Below, one piece after another: positions 10,689 to 20,727 of a stretch of DNA of 64,000 nt; within the stretch, counting starts at the first letter, position 1; every line of letters starts with the position of its first letter. The notes beneath the pieces were generated by a model. The model was given only the letters and a program-made list of their open reading frames with translations, ran no database searches and had not been told where the DNA came from. This stretch comes from Tubiluchus corallicola (taxonomy: Eukaryota; Priapulida; Priapulimorpha; Priapulimorphida; Tubiluchidae). The translations under genes and the position numbers were made by a program. Where the stretch lies: assembly GCA_030141605.1 (NCBI GenBank), contig JAQGDQ010000117.1:434001-498000 (forward strand), read 5' to 3'.

Positions 10689-10933
10689 CTTCAAAATGTA
10701 TTTTCTATGTAACGATGACAGAAGATAGTTACACAATCAGAATAAATATGACTTCTTTTCTCCCCAGTATACTCTAAAAACTCCAGAGAGCTTTTATGTT
10801 ATAAAATGATGCTTGCCTCATAATCACAACGAGTGTCAACAATTTTTTCGACTTCATACACATCCTCACCCGACTCTGAAGAATCAATATCCTCTTCACT
10901 TGTGTGAGTATCTGCTGTTTTGTTAGGACACAT
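7066..10933 (-). CDS. MPHOSPH8: MPP8 (M-phase phosphoprotein 8) homologue: chromodomain plus ankyrin repeats, 1102 aa
   Basis: Exons 10933-10817 and 10257-7066 join in phase 0 to 1102 codons. Residues 25-80 form a chromodomain (VYEVEKIVD, YRVRWVGWDSESDTWEP) with a predicted methyl-lysine cage of Y26, W49 and W52. Residues about 85-800 are acidic/Ser-rich and look disordered. Residues about 805-965 hold four to five ankyrin repeats (GMTALIHAAEQGH, GETALMKACKKGH). The last ~125 residues match the C-terminal domain of vertebrate MPP8. In vertebrates MPP8 binds H3K9me3 and, in the HUSH complex with TASOR and periphilin, silences retroelements and intronless DNA; that role here is inference. The start ATG lies three bases after a TTTTCAG acceptor, implying an upstream non-coding exon. 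Human MPP8 is shorter (about 860 aa), mainly in the linker. Nearly the whole protein is one 3.2-kb exon. Confidence 0.95.
10258..10816 (-). other. MPP8 intron with apparent GC-AG ends and a TA repeat
   Basis: 559 nt, donor GAG|GCAAGC and acceptor TTTGTAG. GC-AG introns are a known minor class and usually have a strong remaining donor consensus, as here. Confidence 0.75.
10611..10681. repeat. (TA)n microsatellite
   Basis: About 35 TA units inside the MPP8 intron. Confidence 0.95.
10817..10933 (-). CDS. MPHOSPH8: MPP8 coding exon 1
   Basis: ATG at 10933-10931. Thirty-nine codons ending in CDYE, the first strand of the chromodomain. The exon end is followed by GCAAGC, not GT. No GT nearby restores the chromodomain, and GAG|GGC joins exactly (CDYE|GGPTMYRVRW). 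Confidence 0.88.
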
Positions 10934-11660
10934 TATCTGAAAAGCACAAAATTATTAACGTTTTTTTATTGCAACTGGCAACAAAGTGAAAGTCCAACCA
11001 CCAGTCTGTCACTGTTATGCAATGGCGTTAGTCAGCCTGCAAATGGCTACAATTACTGAACCAGTTCATTACGATTCTTTTAATATCATAAAAATGTTAG
11101 ATTAGAACTAGAAGTAGTATATGTTCTCTATGGAGAAAATGAATAATGTTAACTTCAAAAACAAACTCCAGTGCATCCCTGTGTTTTAATACTTTAAAAT
11201 ACCCTTTCAAGAGTAGAGACACATTTATTGCAAACCAGTTAACTACTATGTGTTTATGACCTAACAGAAACAAATCATTGCACATAAATTAAATTACCAC
11301 TGCATTATGTGTGATGAAGCGGCTATTCATATTGTTGTGGCATGTATTGACGACCTCTTAAGAGCCAAGTGCTTCTAAAAAATACCATGAAATTATACTA
11401 CCAGATGACTTTAAAAAAAACTTTATTTTCTTACTTATGATTTTGCCTGCTTTCAGCGTTCTCGCCGTTGAAACCATAACCGTGGTGAACCGTTCTGCAA
11501 CAGCAGTAAAGTCCCGAAATAACAAGACGCACTGTCTGTATTAAATAAGCCTATTTTTCCCTAGACGCGCAGTTATTACAAAGTACAGCTAGCAGAAGGG
11601 CAGCCTCCAGTGCCGCCGCCGTCGCTGCCGCCTAGCTTAGTTGTCTAACCAACGATGTCT
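10934..11660 (-). promoter_or_regulatory. Probable MPP8 5' intron, non-coding first exon and promoter
   Basis: The acceptor TTTTCAG just before the ATG implies a 5' UTR exon upstream. A matching donor, CATAA|GTAAGA, lies on the minus strand at 11435/11434. Behind it is a GC-rich patch (GCCGCC repeats, about 11605-11636) unlike its AT-rich surroundings. The transcription start is not determined. Confidence 0.35.
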
Positions 11661-11857
11661 CTTCAACTATAATTACAATTTATGGTGAAACCGGACAATT
11701 TTCTGGCTACATGCACTGACCAGTGCACTGCATACTCTATGTGCACGAGAGGCACCATATCATACCATTATTTTAGCGTTACATTTTGGGTTCGATAGAC
11801 TACACTATTCAAATGACTCTTGCTATGTCAGCATTATTATAATTATTATAATTTTTT

Positions 11858-12776
11858 AGTTCGAACTCGATTGGAATCCAAAACTATGGATTCGAATAAT
11901 TCAGCACTTCAATCACACATGTTCTTTATCACTAAAACGATTGAAACATCATGCAATTAGCATAATTTAGCTGTGATATCTGCACACAATTTTAAAGAAA
12001 TTATTAGACGTTTTATTGCAGAACAAAATCTAGTGATATGCATGATCTTTGTAAAACTAATTTTTGCTAGTGGTTCGAAAACTTGTTCGAAAATCTTTCA
12101 ATCTCAATTTGAATTCGAAACATTGAAGTTCGGTTCGATTCGAATTCGAAAGTCACAAATTCGGTTCGATTCGAATTCGCTTTCTGGTAGAGAATGCTCA
12201 CCCCTACTAATTAGAAATGCTTTTTGTCTAATGTCGGCACCACGTTTTATGAATGTTTTAGCTCTTTTGTTTCCAATTTTAATGTTAGGGTTAATAAGCA
12301 CGCTTAATTATGGCATTAAATGCAGTGGCGGCTCGTGTATAGGTACTGTGGTACTGCAGCACCCCCTGTTTTCCCTCATTATTATCGGTAATATTAAATA
12401 TAATAAGTCTTTTTTCTTTAGTTCTTTCTCTATACTTGTGCAGAACTGGAGCACATGATGGTAGTACAATTTGCTTTTCAGCCAAGCAATGCAGTGTTTG
12501 GTAGTTGTGCGCATGCGGCCATAATGGCTGCGTCCATAGCGCATGTAAACAAAATTGAAATTCCTATGATTATATTTTTTAGAGAATATTACAGTGCTAA
12601 TTGTATGCTGTTTTAGACATTTTAATGATAAAGAACATATGTGGCTGAAGTAACAAATTATTCGAAACTGTAATTTTAGGTTCGAATCGAAATCAAACTA
12701 AAAAAACTCGTTCAAATTGAATTCGAATTTGTTTCAAACGTTCGAACTCGAATGTTTGATGCTTATCCCTACCCAT
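11858..12776. repeat. TTCGAA-rich dispersed repeat, two same-strand pieces
   Basis: Two stretches (about 12063-12213 and 12675-12776) are dense in TTCGAA/TTCGAATTCG and end alike: GAATGCTCACCCCTAC and GATGCTTATCCCTACC. They look like two copies of one transposon terminus. Between them is unrelated sequence with GCAGTGGCGGCTCGTG at about 12321, similar to some hAT ends. No transposase seen. Confidence 0.45.
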
Positions 12777-12865
12777 CATGACCATGGCACCATGTTTTGC
12801 CTAGCTGTGTACTATGGCACCATAGGCATTATAATCTGCCCAAGGTACATGCTGCTGACTGTGGA

Positions 12866-13272
12866 CAGCGGCGGATTATGATTTTATGGGCCTTAGGCTT
12901 GAACTTGGAACGGGCCTTTTAAATGTTGCTACACTGCTGAGCTGACGTGTTTTTGTGGAGCTCTCGTCGAAATTATAACTGACTTTGCCCCCAGAAAAAT
13001 TCGGAAACTGAAATTTTGAACTTAAACTGTGTAAACGTGAATTGTGTAAACTTAAATTGTGTAAACTTGAATTGTGTAAACCCGATTTGAAATATAGTGA
13101 CTGACTTTTGAAAAAAAACTTTTTTCTATATTTTATCTTGGCGGGCCCCTTGCTCTTTTGTCAATTTATTTTTTTTACAAAAAAATTTTTTTTCGTTTTA
13201 TTTTGCCGGGGCCCCTTTTGATCCCGGGCCTTAGGCTTCAGCCTATTCAGCCTATAGGGCTATCCGCTACAG
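12866..13272 (+). mobile_element. Miniature inverted-repeat element, copy 2 (hAT-like)
   Basis: Starts CAGCGGCGGATTATG and ends TATCCGCTACAG. Shares internal blocks with the element at 5733-6006 in inverted orientation, including GGGCCCC next to TTTTGATCCCGGGCC. It is longer (407 against 274 bp), partly through a 15-nt tandem expansion at 13022-13081. No clear target duplication. Confidence 0.7.
13022..13081. repeat. 15-nt tandem repeat, four copies, inside the miniature element
   Basis: Unit of the form GTGAATTGTGTAAAC, four adjacent near-identical copies. Confidence 0.9.
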
Positions 13273-14139
13273 CTGAGGTACCTTCCACTGTGGTATACTC
13301 TGCTGAGTTACACTCCTCCGACATGCACTCTACTGCAATATAAGTTTTCACGGACTCCACGTACGACGTATGTACACCTGTGTGTTCCGTCATTGTATAC
13401 TTTGCTAATGCACACTCTGACATGGTAAACTCTACCGACGCTTACTCTGCAACGATGCGCGACAAGTCGGTAAGCGGCGCCGCGGTACACGGCGATCATA
13501 AACAGTGAAATATACGCACGAAGTGGACACGTAATTATTGTAACACCGTACTCCTGGAGGTGTGTGCTGTGGCATGCAACATGGTCTGTGTGACTTGCTG
13601 TAATTTACTTCACAAACGGTGCGCCCGATATTGTCTGCCTACACTACAACATGCCATTATAATATTCTCGGTTAGCTTTTAACTATGGATGATGAAATTG
13701 TAAATTTGGTGTGTTTGTGTTTTACATTATTGTCACTTGTCAGTAATCAGTACTATATCGACCTGAATGATGCTATCGCCACAGCGGCCAGAAACAAAGC
13801 TGGCTAGCAATAAAAATTAGTTTTTCCTGTTGTTCTTATATTGTTTTGGCAGTTTTTAATTCTTTCTATCACGTTCGTAAACCGATTGAGTTATTAACTG
13901 CTGGTATTATACTGTAATCATATGTTTATCTAACTCTGTATCACCTTGATGTTGGCATGCTGAATTGGGTCAGCAAGTCTTTCTCAAATTATAGAGAAAT
14001 TTTGCAAGGTGACAGCTTTTGCCTTTGATATTTATTTTGACAGTCGAGCTTATCGTGGGCTACTGGTGCAACAGAATGTCTGATGGTGTAGTTGTTAAAC
14101 TTCCGATATTTAATTCTGCAGGACTTGCTCCGGTGGGAT
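13273..14139. other. Spacer, degenerate short repeats
   Basis: 13280-13450 has loosely repeated words (GTATACTCTGC, ACACTCTGACATG, TACTCTGC) suggesting an old minisatellite. No gene supported. Confidence 0.4.
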
Positions 14140-14960
14140 AACATCTTTTCATTTTATAGGCTGAAGAAGCCCATAATGACAAAGGCTGGTATCACTGTCC
14201 AGTCACAAGTTTCACCCGCGATGGTAAAACTATTCTGACTTTCAAAAATGGTCATCTAAATTAGCATACAAAGCGTTCTAACCGACCGAACCGCAACGAA
14301 ATTCCATTCAATCTGAAACCAGCAATCTGATGTAAAATTTTTGAATCACCAGCAATTAACACACTAGTACATGTTGATGACCTTACCATTTTAAACCGAG
14401 ACCATAAGAGTCATCATATCCTACTCCAGGATCTTGATTAAAAACAATTCTGAGAATGGTTTTCAAATATGCCCAGTGAAATGTTCCTACCTGGTGACAC
14501 AAGAAAGACAAGTACAAAAAGAAATAAAAATAAAAATTGGTGATGTTATCAGCAATATCTGGCAGGACACCATCAATAAATTTCAGCAAACCAGTTAAAT
14601 AAACTCCAAAGGAATTGAATCAACTGTGAAAAAGAAATGGGTAAATCTGACACTTGGTAGTATTTTAGCAGTTATTTGCCAAATTCTGAATCTTCCCTAT
14701 CATCTCCCCATGGAAAGATGGGAAAAAACCAAACCTCGCCCCCAGTGTAGTGCATGTAATTAAGTAAACTATTATTCGTGCTGTATCTGGTGCATTATTG
14801 TTAAATGAAAATGATCAGTTCCTCATTAGCAGCACATCAGTAGTTTTTTCCGAGTTGTCAAAGATGTGGGGAGCACTTCTAGATGATCTATATACCGAGT
14901 CTGACGCTGTGGATTCATCGGAAGCACTAAGCAGTAAAGTGCAAAGCCAAGGTTAAATTC
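14140..14960. other. Unassigned coding-like fragments, possibly an old pseudogene
   Basis: Plus strand: after TTTTATAG an open stretch reads AEEAHNDKGWYHCPVTSF. Further on are GSILAVICQILNLPYHLP (about 14650) and VFSELSKMWGALLDDLYTE (about 14845). Minus strand: 14490-14387 reads VGTFHWAYLKTILRIVF and GYDDSYGLGLK between a pyrimidine-rich TCACCAG and a good donor ATG|GTAAGG. None could be joined into a gene and no family was recognised. Confidence 0.3.
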
Positions 14961-15657
14961 CAAGAACCTCAAAATCAGTTATGGACCAATAAATACAGCC
15001 ACTTGAGTCAAAAGAACATCAAAGACGGCAGAGATCATGAAAAATCGGCTATATTTTTAGTGTCTTAAGTAGCCAAATGACTACAGTAGCCAAATAGAAG
15101 AGCTCTATTTCCACACAAAAACACTTGCTAGACTTGTGGTTGCCACTCAGTAAAGGCCTAGCAAGCTTGTGTGTCTTTGGGCCTAAATTTTATGATACCG
15201 TTGTTTAACTTATTACTTAATATTATTTAAGACAAAAGAGCCACCTACCCAAGTTGGCAGCCAGTGGCCATAGTCCTGTCAGTTGTCTGTCAACAAGGTG
15301 TTGCACAGCTGTCAAGGGTTGCCACACTATAGCCATTTTTCCACACCCATGTCGGTACCAAACTGAATATATGGGATAAAGGTATCGATATGATTAAACT
15401 TAGTAAGCCATATCTCTCGAAGGAAGCTTTTTTGAATCACATGATTAACTCCTGCCCTGCCCGGTCTATAGGCCAATAAATCTACAAAGGCCAAAATCTA
15501 ATGGAGTAATGGAGAGAAAAATTTAACTTGTTAAAAGTAATAGGGATAATAACATAGCAGAAAAATTTTACTTGTGGACTGTACTAGTGGCAAAGTGAAA
15601 CACTTTTTCTAAAGGGATAAGGTAATAACTTATAAAAGATTTACAAAATAATTATAC
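14961..15657. other. Spacer, nothing recognised
   Basis: No coding exon or clear repeat boundary. Confidence 0.4.
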
Positions 15658-15865
15658 TATTGGTGAACCGTACCACTGATGAATCGTACTAGTGGCAAAC
15701 CGTAAAAGTGGTGAACCATGCTAATGGCATATCGTACTAGTTGTGTAATGTAGTAGTGGCAAACCATAGTAGTGGTGAATCGTACCACTGGCATACCATA
15801 TTAGTGGCAAACCGTACTACTTGAGAACTGTACTAGTGGCAAAGTATGCACTGGCAAAGTGACAT
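15658..15865. repeat. Degenerate ~20-nt minisatellite upstream of the tryptophanase-like gene
   Basis: About ten imperfect copies of a unit like CGTACTAGTGGCAAAC, alternating with GGTGAACCGTACCACT. Ends about 225 bp before the coding start. Confidence 0.75.
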
Positions 15866-16089
15866 ACAGTCTTGTTGAGATCCCATCACCACAACTCTTC
15901 CACATATAGCATATAGTGACACCATACATTGCTAGCAAGTCTTTTGGTACTTTTTCAGTACAAACTAATGAACTATACCAAGCTATGTAGACAAGTCTTT
16001 CAAATTGACATTAACACTTCCTTGCAAAATAATATGAATTGTCATTTCTGAATTTACAGGCTTTTGTGTCGTGTGCAACAAGTTGATAA

Positions 16090-16312
16090 ATGATGGATGA
16101 GATAATTTCAAATTATGGCATAGTCTTTGAACCTTACACAATCAAAACGGTTTCACCAATGAAATTCTGCACTCGTGCAGAAAGGCTGCAGAAGCTCCAT
16201 GATGCAGGATATAACACGATGGCTTTGTCAGCTAATGATGTACTCATAGATCTCTTCTCAGACTCAGGAACAGCGGCAATAACATTAGAACAGTCTGCTG
16301 CTACAGTGAGAG
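16090..16312 (+). CDS. Tryptophanase-like gene, coding exon 1
   Basis: 74 codons plus one base; the exon itself begins at 16060 after TTTACAG. Ends in AATVRG, with donor GTAAAA at 16313. Confidence 0.9.
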
Positions 16313-18358
16313 GTAAAATATTGATATGGCTTTGGATAATATTTTAGTCACATTTCAGAAGTACAAGCTGAACGTTTTTTATTATTTCTATTGGTTGCGT
16401 TTCTGAAAAGTTTCACATTTGCAAACATGTAGTTTCATAGTTACCAACATTTCTGGTTGCTGATTTTATTTAAAACTGCTAAGTCAAAAAGAGTTCATCT
16501 GTATCAAAAAAAATTTATAAGCATAGGTATTTTGTATGTGCATTTTTGTATAAACAATGTGTGTTGTTTTTTCAAATTCAAATAAGGTGTTATTAGTAAT
16601 TTAACTTGCAAAAGAAGATAATATGGAAAGATTTAAAGGCCTGTATAACCCAACAGATACTGACGTTTTTAACGCATTATTATGATTACTCAAAGAAATC
16701 ATAGTTATTTTTAAACAAAAGAGACTTACAAATCAAATAACTTAACTTTTTCTGGCAAATTTTGAACGTGTGCATTGCCGTGAAGATCGCCAATGTTTCA
16801 CGTCTTTGGTGCAAATGACCAAGAATGATGTACGAGATACAGAAAACATCTTTGGTTACCGATGTTTATTTACTTATCTTTGGTGCCCCATACTCTTAAC
16901 ACTTTTCATCTCGCGCTACAAAATATGGCAGTTCTTCAGATTTAATACCGCTAACAATGAAGTGGTAAAAAATCAAAAGAAACAAGTTTTACAGTAAATT
17001 TGTAATAAAATAAATTGAATATTCATAATGAGAGTAGGATATTATGTTGTAAAGCTTATATTATAATTAGTTTGACTTTAAATGTTTAGTGGTAACTGAG
17101 GCAAAATTTGCCATTTGGGTCTAGTTTGCCACTTTGGTCTCATATGATTTACTCTTTGTACTAATACTAATTTTCCTTTCATATTTGGCACCCAGGTGAC
17201 GATGGCTTTACTGGTTCAGCAAGCTGGCATGCTCTAGAAGAAACTATTCTTAAGATCACAGGATACCAGTTTGCACTTCCTATTCATCATGGTCGACAAG
17301 GTGAACGACTTCTGTACAGCCAATTTCTCAAACCTGGTTCTCTTGTCATTAGTAACAGTTGCCACCATGTAACTAGGCAATTTCTGAAAGATGTTGCAGA
17401 AGACATGGTTATAGAGCTGCCTCAATATCCCTTGGGTAAAAGTGTGTACGGTACCGAGAGCTTTCAAGGTAATTTGGACATAACTGAGTTACAGCAGATA
17501 TTAGCGGATCGTCGAAAGAAAGTCGGTGCTGTCATTTTGACGCTCACTGCAATTAGACTCTGCACGCAACCTGTTAGTTTGGAAAATATCAGACAGGTGG
17601 CAGCAGTATGTCACTCATATCATGTGCCAGTTGTACTAGATGCTTCACGATTTGTGGAAAATGCTTGGTTTATTCAGACAAGAGAAGATGACTGTGCGCA
17701 CAAAAGCATTTCAACTATTGCGAGAGAAATGTTCTTTTATGGAGATGCATGTATTGTGTCTGCTGAAAACTGTTTTGCAACAACTGGTGGTTTCATTGCC
17801 ATCAAAAATAGTAGAACGCTGTATGAGACTTTACAGCAAGTGCTGTACCTGACTGAAGGGTCAAAGCGACCTGGCATGAGTGGAAGAGACATGTCCATAT
17901 TTAATTTGGGTCTGCTAGATTCAATGAATGATGACATGATTCGGCACAAGATGAATCAACTGAAAATCTTCGAAAATCACCTTTCGCAGTCAGAAGTACC
18001 AGTAATAAGAGGTTGTCATATATTTATAGATGCTGGCTCCATCTTGCACCACATACCTGAAATTTCTTATCCGGCTTTAGCATTTACAAATGCCCTTTAC
18101 ATTGAGGGTGGTATTCGTGGTATGGAATTAGGGAGGGTATTACACGGAGACCATTACCGCGGGCCAGACTTGGTTAGACTTAGCCTCCCAGCAAGAGTTT
18201 ATACCGACAAGCACTTAGAATACGTTGCTGAAGTTATTCGTAAAATAGTTCAAAAGCAACATTTACTGTGTGGATACAAAGTTGTTGAAGAGCGTCCACT
18301 TATGCGCCACATAAATGGCAAGTTTATGCCTTTAAAACCTGTTGAGTGTGATTCTTGA
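16090..18358 (+). CDS. Tryptophanase / tyrosine phenol-lyase family protein lacking the PLP lysine, 461 aa
   Basis: Exons 16090-16312 and 17196-18358 join in phase 1 (AGAG|GTAAAA ... CCCAG|GTGACG), restoring RGDDGFTGS against RGDEAYSGS of E. coli tryptophanase. Length 461 against 471 aa. The fold is kept throughout: DLFSDSGT (58-61), HGR (106-108), QPVSLENIRQV, VVLDASRFVENAWFI (D223 for the pyridine nitrogen, R226) and a C-terminal RLSLPARVYT. The KK pair holding the Schiff-base lysine (SAKKD) is E265-N266 (SAENC). The active-site Tyr is H86, the ring-stacking Phe falls at C130/H131, the Asn before QPVS is I194, and the Arg of the IPR motif reads PAR. A PLP beta-eliminating lyase is the ancestry; normal catalysis is not expected. 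The start is firm: in-frame TGA TAA immediately precede the ATG, and an acceptor at 16059 implies an upstream non-coding exon. Confidence 0.95.
16313..17195 (+). other. Intron of the tryptophanase-like gene
   Basis: 883 nt, GT-AG, AT-rich. Its presence argues against bacterial contamination. Confidence 0.88.
17196..18358 (+). CDS. Tryptophanase-like gene, coding exon 2
   Basis: Begins at GTGACGATGG after GGCACCCAG, completing the split Gly codon, and runs uninterrupted to TGA at 18356-18358. The first 69 whole codons (17198-17404) lie upstream of the first Met in this exon and align to tryptophanase, so that Met is not a start. Confidence 0.93.
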
Positions 18359-19440
18359 TTCAGCGCTGAGCTTGTACCTGAAAAACTTTTTGCAATGTGT
18401 TATTTGTTTGTTTGAACTTGCTGCTTTTAACCAGTTACATCAAAATACTATGAAATTCTTAGATGAATGTTTGCAAAGTTTTTCACTAGCACACTAAGAT
18501 TTAGTTTGCAGTTTGTGTATAGTTTATACTTGTGTATTGTAATTAGCGTAATATTCATAATATTGTTTTTTATTGTTTTCTGTTTTAAGCTTGTTGTGGC
18601 ATTAGTTAAAGGCTAGTAGGTTAATGACTGTTAAAAGTGTGCTTCAGCGTTGATACTCTCTCTCAATTTTTTTAAGTAGACTTTTATAGTTAGTATAGTA
18701 TTGACTTGAGTAGCACATCTTGAGCAGTGGCAAGTTGACCTACAATGGAGAATTTGTTTATTGAGTTTTATTTCACGAGCATTTGAGTAGAGATTGTTAG
18801 AGGCTATTTTGCTTATTGTTGTTTTTTACACGGATGCTGAACTTCGTTTGAGTGTGCCTTATTGGAGTGGTGATGAGTAAATGAGCATAATGACCATGCT
18901 GATTACCTAAATCAGTGTTTTGGTTATAATTTTACTAATTTAATCTGTCCGGGCCTTCTAATCGTCTAATTACCCACCTCTATCTAAGTACACACAAATG
19001 TGTGCAGGGCTTTATTATAAAAATGCAAATGAATCATATGTTGTGGTCATATGTGCAATAACACGAAACACTTTTCTGTATTTTTTTGTTTTACTACCTT
19101 CATAGATTATAGATTATGCAAAAAGATCCAAGGATTTATGCATGAATAAATATTCATAAGTTGCAGTCAGTGCAGAGATTGATTAATTAGTTATTAGTTA
19201 ATTTTTGTGGAGTAATCAAATACATCCAACATTTAAAATGTACTGTGGTTAGGCCAAGGTAACCGATTAGCCTATGTATGTAATGCTACTAATACTGCAT
19301 ACAGACTAAGATCTATTGTTTGTATAATTATTCATTTCTTGTTCTTATACATACACTCTAAATATTATATATATATATATATTTTATACTTGTTATATTG
19401 CTCACTTAAACATAAATTTTGAAATAAATAAGTTTGAAAC
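18359..19440 (+). other. Probable 3' UTR of the tryptophanase-like gene
   Basis: Non-coding. AATAAA at 19145-19150 and 19423-19428 are candidate polyadenylation signals; a short TA run lies near 19367-19382. Confidence 0.4.
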
Positions 19441-20097
19441 AAATTAATTACTTCATACACTTTTATTTGATATAGAGCATTTCATGAACATATATTTGTA
19501 CATGAAAGTCGTTTTGGCATGTTTTTTTTAATTATAATAAGCTTCCATGAATAAACTTACCCCATGACACAAATAATGATGACAAGAACAGTATAAGTGA
19601 ATTCCACAATGGAAAACAAAGAAGAAAATAAGAAAAACAGCATTTCAAACTGCCACTGCACTTGAGTCCCTTTTCGCTTAATGCAAAATCGTTGTGACAG
19701 TTTGAAAGGTGTTTTTCTCCTTTTCTCTTGTTTTTTAGTATTTTTATTTAAGCTTATTCCGCGTAATGTATATATGCCTATCTAAAATAACAGTAAATAG
19801 TTAAAAAACACTGGTGTATTGTTTTTTAATATGGAACCGCTATGCTTTTTCGTAACATAATTGTAGTCGAAATACATGTAAATGCGAAGTACGTGTAATA
19901 TTAATTTTGCTCGTTTCAACAAGAAGTGCAGACTTAACAATTTATTTAAAACCAGTATATACCGGAAGCCCACGATTTTGTTATTTGAAAACCAGGCCAT
20001 GGAGTAGCATACGTAGAGCTGCTTAAGTAGTAGAGTTTCTTAAGTAAGCAATTCTTAAAAAATGATTTTGCGTAATAAAGTCGTAAAGATTTTGAAC
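19441..20097. other. Spacer, nothing recognised
   Basis: AT-rich, no supported exon. Confidence 0.4.
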
Positions 20098-20719
20098 TAG
20101 ACTAGTGGCGTAGCAAGGTGTTTGTGGCACCAGGTGGGCAAAAAACTAGCACCCTGCCTTTTTAATGTTTTGATCATTTGTTTCGTGGGTAAAGCCATAA
20201 ATTGGGCGCGTTTTTCGCGTACCTGGGCTCGAATTTCCGTTTTCGGCATGACGGGATAAAGATAAACGATTTTCTTCCATGAATCACCCGAATTTTATTT
20301 ACGGTACTGCACCAGCATAACTCTTTTATGTGATTAGTTGCGCGTAACACCATAATTTCTAAACATTCAGCTCTAGCATTAAAACATGCAAAGATTATGA
20401 AACATACAGAACACTACAGGTTTTCACAATAATACAATCGGTATTTAGAGAAACACCACTGTTTATCCCAAAATTATCGATTTCCTAAGCCACATGACAC
20501 CTTCCAAGTAACAGCAGTAGCCTTTTTTAGGTTGTATGTAGCAACTAAGTAGCTACGATGGTCTCTGACTAGGAAATTTTGTTGTAATTTGAAAACTTTT
20601 GTTAATGTCGGATCAGTAATTAATAATTAACAGCCACTGAACTGTAGAAGAACTTTGGGCCCTCTCACCCTTGCTTCCGGGGCCGATTCCCCCCCCCCCC
20701 CCATCTTGCTACGCCTCTG
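20098..20719. mobile_element. hAT-like miniature element with 8-bp target duplication
   Basis: TTTTGAAC occurs at 20090-20097 and again at 20720-20727. Between them the left end carries AGTGGCGTAGCAAG and the right end, on the other strand, AGAGGCGTAGCAAG. An 8-bp duplication and these ends suit hAT. The left end has five extra bases (TAGAC) before the matching repeat. About 620 bp, no transposase; a C-run sits at 20690-20702. Confidence 0.75.
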
Positions 20720-20727
20720 TTTTGAAC

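Noticed and set aside
16090-18358. Bacterial contamination as source of the tryptophanase-like gene
   Set aside because: A GT-AG intron splits the conserved frame in phase, a further acceptor precedes the ATG, and composition matches the surroundings.
17405-18358. Single-exon start of the tryptophanase-like protein at 17405
   Set aside because: The 69 codons upstream in the same exon and the 74 in exon 1 align with tryptophanase, so this Met is internal.
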